Of a stretch of DNA of 64,000 nt, positions 38,520-45,999 are shown piece by piece. The notes beneath the pieces are model-generated. The model was not told the DNA's origin. It made no database searches and was given only the letters and a program-made list of their open reading frames with translations. The position numbers were made by a program, and so were the translations under genes. Origin of the DNA: Oscillospiraceae bacterium (GTDB lineage: Bacteria > Bacillota > Clostridia > Oscillospirales > Acutalibacteraceae); contig SVOM01000004.1 in NCBI GenBank assembly GCA_015066405.1, positions 1 to 64,000 of the forward strand. Direction: 5' to 3'. Every line of letters begins with the position of its first letter. Position 1 is the first letter of the stretch.

Positions 38520-39887
38520 ATGAGCGATAACAAAGAAATGCTTGGCACGGCACCGATTGGTAAACTGCTATTCAGATTAGCAGTTCCAACAGTGGTGGCC
38601 CAGCTTATCAATATGCTATATAATATTGTTGACCGCATTTACATTGGTCATATGCCGGAGGACGGAAGCCTTGCTCTTACGGGTGTCGGCGTATGTATGC
38701 CGATTATTATGATCATTTCGGCATTTGCGGCACTAATCGCATCGGGCGGTGCACCGAAGGCATCTATCTCGATGGGCAAAGGCGACAACGATTCTGCCGA
38801 AAAAATAATGGGCGGATGCTTTTCTCTGCAGCTTATTATTTCTGCCGTTCTGACCGCCGTTCTGCTGATTTGGAATAAAAACCTACTTTTGATGTTCGGT
38901 GCAAGTGAGAACACCATCGGCTATGCCACCGATTATATGAACATCTACGCAATCGGTACTGTATTTGTTCAGTTAACACTCGGCATGGGTGCGTTTATCA
39001 CCGCGCAGGGATACACCAAAATCAGTATGATTACAGTGCTGATTGGTGCTGTCAGCAATATCATTCTCGACCCGATATTTATTTTCGGATTTAAGATGGG
39101 TGTTAAAGGTGCGGCACTTGCTACTATCCTTTCACAAGCTATTTCTTGCATTTGGGTGCTTCTATTCCTTTGCGGAAAGAAGACTTATCTGAAACTTAAA
39201 AGGCAGAATCTCCGCATAGACGGAAAACTCGTTTTCCCTTGTATTGCGCTCGGAACCGCAACCTTTATTATGCAAAGCAGTGAAAGCGTGATTTCGGTCT
39301 GCTTTAATTCTTCACTGCTTAAATATGGCGGTGATATTGCCGTTGGCGCCATGACCATACTTACGAGCGTGATGCAGTTTGCAATGCTCCCGATGCAAGG
39401 TATTGCACAGGGCGCACAGCCGATTTTAAGCTACAATTTTGGTGCTAAAAACGCCGAGCGTGTTAAGAAAACCTTTCGACTTTTGCTGATATCCTGCCTT
39501 ACTTACTCCTTTATCATTTGGGGAGCTATTATGCTGTTGCCGCAAATATTTGCGGGGATATTCACTCCTGATACATCACTCATCCAATTCACCGCAAAGG
39601 CACTTCGCATTTATTGCGGTGTGATGTGCATCTTCGGTATTCAGATTGCTTGCCAGATGACCTTTGTTTCCATCGGCAACGCACCATGCTCTATCATCGT
39701 TGCCATCGTTCGCAAGTTCGTTTTACTGTTGCCGCTTATCTACCTTATGCCGCAACTGATTGCAGACAAGACAATAGGTGTTTATGCAGCAGAGCCTGTT
39801 GCTGACCTGGCCGCCGTAACCTTCACTACTATCCTTTTCACCATACAATTCAAAAAAGCATTAAAATCATTATCCTTTAAAAATTAA
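38520..39887 (+). CDS. MATE family efflux transporter
   Basis: PIGKLLFRLAVPTVVAQLINMLYNIVDRIYIGHMPEDGSLALTGVGVCMPI; start trimmed to 38520. Confidence 0.92.
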   Translation: MSDNKEMLGTAPIGKLLFRLAVPTVVAQLINMLYNIVDRIYIGHMPEDGSLALTGVGVCMPIIMIISAFAALIASGGAPKASISMGKGDNDSAEKIMGGCFSLQLIISAVLTAVLLIWNKNLLLMFGASENTIGYATDYMNIYAIGTVFVQLTLGMGAFITAQGYTKISMITVLIGAVSNIILDPIFIFGFKMGVKGAALATILSQAISCIWVLLFLCGKKTYLKLKRQNLRIDGKLVFPCIALGTATFIMQSSESVISVCFNSSLLKYGGDIAVGAMTILTSVMQFAMLPMQGIAQGAQPILSYNFGAKNAERVKKTFRLLLISCLTYSFIIWGAIMLLPQIFAGIFTPDTSLIQFTAKALRIYCGVMCIFGIQIACQMTFVSIGNAPCSIIVAIVRKFVLLLPLIYLMPQLIADKTIGVYAAEPVADLAAVTFTTILFTIQFKKALKSLSFKN

Positions 39888-40025
39888 AAAGCATCCACTC
39901 TATTCTTTGTTTGCTGCGTATCAATTTTTGATGTGCTAAACGCTTGAAAAAATCATTTTTATAAGTTAATATTCAACCAATATGAAACGCCCTGATAGAT
40001 GGCTATTCACCATTTATCAGGGGAT

Positions 40026-40100
40026 TTATTTTGGCCACAGTTTTTTCCACAGTTGCGCTTGGAGTATATATGGAAACAATGGATTCAAAACGATTAGAAA
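40026..40100 (+). repeat. diverged repeat copy B
   Basis: TATTTTGGCCACAGTTTTTTCCACAGTTGCGCTTGGAGTATATATGGAAACAATGGATT aligns with copy A. Confidence 0.55.
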
Positions 40101-40167
40101 GTATGCGTTTTCGCAATCATTTGTAAATTCGTAGTACAAGTGCAAGTTGCTTTAAGTATCGATAATA

Positions 40168-40201
40168 AAAAACTCCCGTTTTACAAACGGGAGTTTTATT
40201 T
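40168..40201 (-). terminator. Rho-independent terminator
   Basis: AAAAAACTCCCGTTT-TAC-AAACGGGAGTTTTATTT. Confidence 0.85.
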
Positions 40202-40208
40202 CAATAAA

Positions 40209-40718
40209 TTATAGGACCAACGAGGGTGCGCTGTATACTCTGGCGGCCAATTCTTGATTCAACAAATAAAGACTTCTCGCATCCGAGCCGAACAATTCCA
40301 TTTTTGAAATAAGGTCGTTAGCATTTGTTTCCTCTTCGCCTTGCTCTTTTACAAACCAATCGAGAAACTGCATTGTGCGAAAATCCTTCACATCATAAGC
40401 GGCGCCGTAGATATCATTAATAAGCTGTGTTACATACTGCTCGTGCTCAAGGCCTGCCTTTAATACATCCATATGGCAAGTAAAAACCTTATCGGGCTTG
40501 GCAATGGCATCTAAAGAAACAACTTGATTTTCATTTTGAAGATAGGTATAAAAAAGCATTGCGTGGTCTCTTTCTTCCTGCGCTTGAATCATATACCAAT
40601 TTGCGAAGCCATCAAGTCCCTGTGCTTTGAAATAGTTTGAAAAATCGAGATAAAGATATGCTGAATAAAGCTCTTTGTTGATTTGCTGATTCAACAGCTC
40701 GTGTACTTTTGTATTCAT
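40209..40718 (-). CDS. ftnA: ferritin
   Basis: LLNQQINKELYSAYLYLDFSNYF...ANWYMIQAQEERDHAMLFYTYL...FLDWFVKEQGEEETNANDLI. Confidence 0.93.
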   Translation of the reverse strand: MNTKVHELLNQQINKELYSAYLYLDFSNYFKAQGLDGFANWYMIQAQEERDHAMLFYTYLQNENQVVSLDAIAKPDKVFTCHMDVLKAGLEHEQYVTQLINDIYGAAYDVKDFRTMQFLDWFVKEQGEEETNANDLISKMELFGSDARSLYLLNQELAARVYSAPSLVL

Positions 40719-40924
40719 TATTTTTCCTCCATTCATTTTTCTAATTTAATTTTACTATATTTTTAGGGCTAAATCAACCTTTCGGCACGCTTTTTTTCTT
40801 TAATATATCTTAAATTTTACAAATTAATCATATCTTAAAGTCCCTCGATTTATCCACCACCATTGCATACCGAAAAAAACTGTGATATAATACTTATTGT
40901 AGCTTATCATTGGAGTTGTTTTAT

Positions 40925-41650
40925 ATGTTTGATGCTTTAAAGGTTAAAAATGACTGTGTAAATTGGATACGTGATTTTTTTAAAAACAACGGGCCCGACT
41001 GCAACGCGGTTGTTGGTATTTCGGGCGGTAAAGATAGTTCTATCGCCGCCGCGCTTTGCGTGGAAGCGTTAGGACGCGACCGCGTTATCGGTGTTTTAAT
41101 GCCGCAGGGCGAACAGCACGATATTGATATGGCTTACCTGCTTGTAAACACCTTAGATATTCGCCACTTTGTTGTAAATATCGGCGATACCGTAAAGGCA
41201 CTCAAAGACAGTATGCCCATTGAATTATCTAACCAGTCGGTTGTTAACCTGCCGCCAAGAATCAGAATGGCAACGCTTTACGCCATATCTCAAAGCAACA
41301 ACGGCCGTGTGGTTAACACATGCAATTTATCGGAGGACTGGGTTGGTTATTCCACCCGTTACGGCGATGCCGCAGGCGATTTTTCGCCGATGTCGCAGCT
41401 TACCGTAACCGAAGTAAAACAAATCGGTCGCCTTTTGGGACTTCCCGATGTTTTGGTTGATAAAACACCGATAGATGGGCTTTGCGGTAAAACCGATGAG
41501 GAAAATCTCGGATTTACCTATGAAGAGCTTGATATCTACATCCGCACAGGCAAAATTGCGGATGCCGCCAAAAAAGAACTGATAGACAAAAAACACAAGG
41601 CAAATTTATTCAAGCTTGAAATGATGCCGTCATTCAAACCTGAAATTTAA
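40925..41650 (+). CDS. nadE: NAD(+) synthase
   Basis: AVVGISGGKDSSIAAALCVEALG; TCNLSEDWVGYSTRYGDAAGDFSPM; PIDGLCGKTDEENLGFTYEELDIYI. Confidence 0.95.
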   Translation: MFDALKVKNDCVNWIRDFFKNNGPDCNAVVGISGGKDSSIAAALCVEALGRDRVIGVLMPQGEQHDIDMAYLLVNTLDIRHFVVNIGDTVKALKDSMPIELSNQSVVNLPPRIRMATLYAISQSNNGRVVNTCNLSEDWVGYSTRYGDAAGDFSPMSQLTVTEVKQIGRLLGLPDVLVDKTPIDGLCGKTDEENLGFTYEELDIYIRTGKIADAAKKELIDKKHKANLFKLEMMPSFKPEI

Positions 41651-41682
41651 TAATATTATAACTGCCACCGGGTAGGAAATGC

Positions 41683-41738
41683 AAAAGCATTCGTTTGCAC
41701 ATCGTTAGGTCTTTGAAGATGTGCGTACGGATGCTTTT
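41683..41738 (+). promoter_or_regulatory. long hairpin between nadE and pnuC remnant (terminator and/or attenuator)
   Basis: AAAAGCATTCGTTTGCACATC ... GATGTGCGTACGGATGCTTTTTTT, immediately followed by AGGAGG RBS. Confidence 0.65.
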
Positions 41739-41752
41739 TTTAGGAGGAAATT

Positions 41753-42051
41753 ATGCGAAAATACACAAATTATTTTACAATAACCGAAATTGTACTTTGG
41801 GCTTCATCTGCTTTGCTCATTATAATTTCTTTCATTATTTTTGACAAAACAAATTATTTAACCTTGGCGGCATCACTTATAGGCGTTACATCCCTTATTT
41901 TTAGCGCAAAGGGAAATCCGTTTGGACAGTTTTTGATGGTAATTTTCAGTTTGCTTTTGTCGTTTGTTTTACGGCATTTTTAGTTAATGATATTTACGGT
42001 TTTATAAATTGGCAAAGCATGAAAAAACGCCAAAGCGAAAAGGTAAATTAA
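41753..42051 (+). pseudogene. pnuC: internally deleted, frameshifted pnuC (nicotinamide mononucleotide/riboside transporter)
   Basis: N-terminal YLTLAASLIGVTSLIFSAKGNPFGQFLMVIFSLL then, in another frame, FVVCFTAFLVNDIYGFINWQSMKKRQSEKVN* (PnuC C-terminus); central TM region missing. Confidence 0.75.
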
Positions 42052-42412
42052 AACCCCGCCATAGAGGCGCACTTCGTAAGGAAGTTGTCTTCCATCGTTT
42101 TTTATAAAAGAAAAAGCACTTTCAACTGATGAAAGTGTCATAGTGGGTTACATACTTTAAAATGATACCTATCTCAAAGATAAATGTATTAAGTGATATT
42201 GTGAGACAGGTCTCACAGTTATATTTTGCCTAACGGCAAAGTTATATTGAAACCTTGCGGTTTCAGTTATATTATATTCGCCCTAAAACTCGCGAAGCGA
42301 ATATCACTTGGGCGAAGCCCAAATATAACTGCGAAGCAATATAACTCGCCTCAAGGCGAATATAACTGAGGCACCTTCCTTACGGAGGGTGCCTCATATG
42401 GCGGGGTTTTTG
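42050..42412. repeat. hairpin-array element with terminal inverted repeats
   Basis: Outer arms AAAACCCCGCCATAGAGGCGCACTTCGTAAGGAAG vs CTTCCTTACGGAGGGTGCCTCATATGGCGGGGTTTTT; serial hairpins inside with TATAAC spacers. Confidence 0.7.
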
Positions 42413-43339
42413 TTATTTTTTATTCTTTTCCTTAGCGCGTTTATCGTTAATTATCCGCATATGCTCTTCGGTTATAAGCTCTACACCGTTCTCTCGTGCC
42501 CAGTCAACACAGCCTTTAAGCACAAGCGGTAAAAACACACGAGGCACTGCAAGCACCGTTTTTAAAGCTTCATCCGTAAACTTAATTTTATCATCAGCGC
42601 GGTCGGCCGCATATCTTACCGATTCAAGCGATGCTTCACGCATTTGCAAAAGCTCGGCGCGCATACGCGTTTTGCGGTGGAACCAGAAATTCTTTGAATC
42701 ACGGTAGCCGTAATCAACAGGCAAAGCCGGAAAATCTTTGGCTTTTACGCCGTTTATAATAGCATCGCGATATTTCTTTTTCATTATAATTTTATCTATT
42801 TTTAAGATAAAATGCGCACCGAATTTGCTTGTAATTCCGTTAAAATCGTGATATGGCGGCTCATAGCCGTTAAGCTCGCCAGCTATATCTTTATCGGCTC
42901 CGTCGAGTTCTCGCACCCAAGTGCACTCAATCGCTTCAATAGCGTCGGTTAAAACCATTGGGCGTTTTTCACCCGTTTCTTCTTCTAACAAGCTTATTTC
43001 AAGTTTGAACTTGCACTTAGGCATTTTTTCGCTTGGTTTATCGCCCGGCCAAGAAAGCTTTACTGCCTCTTTAAATGTCTTCGGGTTATCATCGATAAAA
43101 TTGAGTGTGCACTTGCCGTTTCTGAGAATGTTCTGCGCGGTATTGGAAGAATTACGGCAACAAAGAAGCATTGCGTAATAATCCTTACCCGCAACGTAAT
43201 ACGGTTGAACGAGTGAATATGGACCGAGATTGGTGGTTCCGTCTTCGCAAAGCGTACTTATAATAACTGTAGGCATTGGAAAGAACAAAGATGTTTGATA
43301 GAAATTATCTACAATTCTTAAATTTTCAAAACTGCTCAT
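42413..43339 (-). CDS. flavin reductase-like (split-barrel) protein with C-terminal PCP-reductase-like domain
   Basis: PMPTVIISTLCEDGTTNLGPYSLVQPYY...SSNTAQNILRNGKCTLNFI; C-term IKFTDEALKTVLAVPRVFLPLVLKGCVDWARENGVELITEEHM. Confidence 0.7.
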   Translation of the reverse strand: MSSFENLRIVDNFYQTSLFFPMPTVIISTLCEDGTTNLGPYSLVQPYYVAGKDYYAMLLCCRNSSNTAQNILRNGKCTLNFIDDNPKTFKEAVKLSWPGDKPSEKMPKCKFKLEISLLEEETGEKRPMVLTDAIEAIECTWVRELDGADKDIAGELNGYEPPYHDFNGITSKFGAHFILKIDKIIMKKKYRDAIINGVKAKDFPALPVDYGYRDSKNFWFHRKTRMRAELLQMREASLESVRYAADRADDKIKFTDEALKTVLAVPRVFLPLVLKGCVDWARENGVELITEEHMRIINDKRAKEKNKK

Positions 43340-43450
43340 AACAGTCTCTCCTTTTCTTTTATATAAGTAAATTATACCACTTTTGAAAAAAAGAGCAAGC
43401 CGTAAAAACAAAAAGACAACACTGTATTCCTAAAAGCATTTGCTACCATA

Positions 43451-43480
43451 AAACCACCCTATAAGTTAATCGGGTGGTTT
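43451..43480 (-). terminator. Rho-independent terminator
   Basis: AAACCACCC-TATAAGTTAATC-GGGTGGTTT. Confidence 0.75.
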
Positions 43481-43484
43481 AAAA

Positions 43485-43973
43485 TTATTTTCGTTTCACT
43501 ATAATGCCACAGGCGATTTTTTCGCCTGCATTGCCCGATGGCTGAGTAGTAAAATCATCGGGTGAGCCGTGCACTATAACGGTTCTGCCCAAAACCTCAT
43601 CAACCGTAAATCTATCGGTTAAAAAGGTTGAAATTGCTCGCCCACCCACCGCAAACAGCGGCGGCATATCGCCCGCGTGATACGGATGCATACAATTCTC
43701 GGGGTTATAATGCCCCTCTGCTTTTGAAAATGCATCGGTATTATTGCCCGAGCACTCTGTACCTTTATGAATATGAAAGCCAAAAATGGCTTTCCCGCAC
43801 GCTTCATTTTTTTGGGGCAGTCCCATTAACTCAGCACGAACCACCACCGCATCGGGTAGACCATAAAAACACACTCTGCCGTAAATATCGGGATAATTAT
43901 CGCTACCCTTTAATAATGCTACTGCATCGGGGTGGCTTGCGAACACATTGCACAAATTATAAAATTTATCCAT
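43485..43973 (-). CDS. sodC: Cu/Zn superoxide dismutase family protein, no signal peptide
   Basis: GFHIHKGTECSG, EGHYNPEN, MHPYHAGDMP, VIVHGSPDDFTTQPSGNAGEKIACGII: metal-ligand motifs retained. Confidence 0.9.
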   Translation of the reverse strand: MDKFYNLCNVFASHPDAVALLKGSDNYPDIYGRVCFYGLPDAVVVRAELMGLPQKNEACGKAIFGFHIHKGTECSGNNTDAFSKAEGHYNPENCMHPYHAGDMPPLFAVGGRAISTFLTDRFTVDEVLGRTVIVHGSPDDFTTQPSGNAGEKIACGIIVKRK

Positions 43974-44022
43974 ATTCTCACACTCCGTTTTGACAGTATA
44001 TGTGGCGGTTGCGTTAAATGTT

Positions 44023-44063
44023 AAAAAAAGAGTTCAGTTTAAAAAACTGAACTCTTTTTTCTT
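44023..44063. terminator. Rho-independent terminator
   Basis: AAAAAAAGAGTTCAGTTT-AAAA-AACTGAACTCTTTTTT. Confidence 0.8.
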
Positions 44064-44217
44064 ACTCTTCTGAAAACTGGTCTTTACCAACGCCACAAAG
44101 CGGGCATACCCAATCTTCCGGCACATCATCCCATTTTGTGCCTGCGGCAACGCCGTTATCGGGGTCGCCCAATTCCTCATCGTAAACATATCCGCAAATG
44201 TCGCAAACGTATTTCAT
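44062..44217 (-). CDS. rubredoxin (not in ORF track)
   Basis: [51 protein letters not shown], two CxxCG motifs. Confidence 0.95.
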   Translation of the reverse strand: MKYVCDICGYVYDEELGDPDNGVAAGTKWDDVPEDWVCPLCGVGKDQFSEE

Positions 44218-44302
44218 AAAAACTACTCCTTTCTATATATTAAACTGCAATAGGGTAACAAGAATAATCTGAGCCCGATTTTGGAAAAGCGGATTTTTTA
44301 CC

Positions 44303-45457
44303 CTATTCACACAGTTCTTTGGCTAATAATTTAATTTCTTCTATATTTTTATCACTTACTGCTGAATTTATTTTAACCGCATTTTCGCAAAATACAATGT
44401 CTTTGCTGTTTTCAAACATCTTTTTGATAATTTTGGCGGCTGCAGGCGCCCAACTGCCGTTTTCGATTACACCGATAGTGCGTTTTTGATACCCACGCTC
44501 CAACAGACCGTGAATAAAGGTGCTCATAAACGGGAAAATATCGTTATTATAGGTTGTTGTGGCGAGCACAATTTTGCCGTATCGGAAGGCATCCTCTATC
44601 GCCTCAGCCATATCGCACCGCGCAAGGTCATTAACTGCAACCTTTTTGCAACCTGCGTTTTTAAGCTCCTTCGCAAGCAATTCAACCGCGCGTTTTGTGT
44701 TGCCGTAAACCGATGTATAGGCAATAACTATTCCCTCACTCTCTACATCGTAGGATGACCAGGTGTTATAAAGCCCTAAATAATATTGGAGGTTTTCTTT
44801 AAGCACAGGTCCGTGCAAGGGACAAATGGTATTAAGCTCAGCCCCTGCCAATTTTTTAAGCAATGCCCCAACCTGTGCGCCATATTTACCGACAATACCA
44901 AAATAGTATCTACGGGCTTCGCACGCCCAGTCCTCATCCGCATCAAGTGCTCCGAATTTACCAAAGCCATCGGCTGAGAAAAGCACCTTATCGGTGGTAT
45001 CATAGGTTACAATAACCTCGGGCCAGTGCACCATGGGGGCTGTGAAGAATTTTAGCAAATGACTGCCAAGCAATAGCGTATCGCCATCCTTTACAATAAT
45101 GCGGCGGGTGTTATAATCGGTGCCGAAAAAGTTTTTCATCATATTAAATGCTTGAGCCGATGCCACTATAACCGCATTAGGATATTCAGCACAAAATGCG
45201 CCGATATTGGCTGAATGGTCGGGCTCCATATGCTGAACTATCAAATAATCGGGTTCCCTTTCTCCCAACACATTTTTGATGTTGCCAAGCCATTCTTCAC
45301 GAAAAGCGGCATCAACCGAGTCCATAACGGCGATTTTTTCATCAATTATCACATAGGAATTATACGCCATTCCGTTTGGTACAACATACTGCCCTTCAAA
45401 TAAATCGATTTTTCGGTCGTTTACGCCGACATATTTAATATCTCTTGAAATTTCCAT
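44303..45457 (-). CDS. FprA family A-type flavoprotein (flavodiiron protein)
   Basis: YLIVQHMEPDHSANIGAF; VIVTYDTTDKVLFSADGFGKFG; flavodoxin IAYTSVYGNTKRAVELLAKEL. Confidence 0.95.
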   Translation of the reverse strand: MEISRDIKYVGVNDRKIDLFEGQYVVPNGMAYNSYVIIDEKIAVMDSVDAAFREEWLGNIKNVLGEREPDYLIVQHMEPDHSANIGAFCAEYPNAVIVASAQAFNMMKNFFGTDYNTRRIIVKDGDTLLLGSHLLKFFTAPMVHWPEVIVTYDTTDKVLFSADGFGKFGALDADEDWACEARRYYFGIVGKYGAQVGALLKKLAGAELNTICPLHGPVLKENLQYYLGLYNTWSSYDVESEGIVIAYTSVYGNTKRAVELLAKELKNAGCKKVAVNDLARCDMAEAIEDAFRYGKIVLATTTYNNDIFPFMSTFIHGLLERGYQKRTIGVIENGSWAPAAAKIIKKMFENSKDIVFCENAVKINSAVSDKNIEEIKLLAKELCE

Positions 45458-45467
45458 TTGTATACTC

Positions 45468-45887
45468 CTATTTTAATATCTTTTTCATCCATATATGCGG
45501 ATGTCCCTCTTCGTTTTCAATTTCGCCGTATTCACAGTAGCCCGCTTTTTTATAAAATTCACTTGCACGGCACTGAGAATGGAGCATTAGCTCCGCACCA
45601 CCTATATCTTTTACATATTTTTCGGCAAAACTCAATAGATTAGTGCCCAAATTTTGTCTGCGGTATTCTGAAATGACCGCCATTCTGCCCAAGATGTACT
45701 TATTTTCTTCCAACTTTTTGAAAACACGACAGGTTGCAATAGGTTTATTGCCGTCATACATAACAAAATGCGTGGCTATATCGTCTATTTTGTCGAACTC
45801 ATCGTGAAAGCCCTGCTCATTTACAAAGACTGTTGTTCTGATTTTCAAAGCATCCGCCGACAAGCAATTAAATGTTTTTATTTCCAT
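45468..45887 (-). CDS. GNAT family N-acetyltransferase
   Basis: RTTVFVNEQGFHDEFD; ILGRMAVISEYRRQNLGTNLLSFAEKY. Confidence 0.92.
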   Translation of the reverse strand: MEIKTFNCLSADALKIRTTVFVNEQGFHDEFDKIDDIATHFVMYDGNKPIATCRVFKKLEENKYILGRMAVISEYRRQNLGTNLLSFAEKYVKDIGGAELMLHSQCRASEFYKKAGYCEYGEIENEEGHPHIWMKKILK

Positions 45888-45964
45888 AAATCAAGCTCTC
45901 TTAAATATTTGATTCAAGTATACCATAAAAATAGTGTGATATCAATTTCAAATTATTTCTAAAT

Positions 45965-45998
45965 AAAAGCCTTCGAGATTTCTCCCGAAGGCCTTTAT
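45965..45998 (-). terminator. Rho-independent terminator
   Basis: AAAGCCTTCGAGATTTCTCCCGAAGGCCTTT hairpin. Confidence 0.75.
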
Positions 45999-45999
45999 T

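Noticed and set aside
38213-38530. 105-aa plus-strand ORF upstream of the MATE gene
   Set aside because: Lies in AT-rich repeat-containing intergenic DNA and overlaps the MATE start; no RBS or recognisable motif.
42120-42412. CRISPR array or retron msr/msd RNA
   Set aside because: Repeated units are short dissimilar hairpins rather than identical repeats with spacers, and no cas or reverse transcriptase gene is visible.
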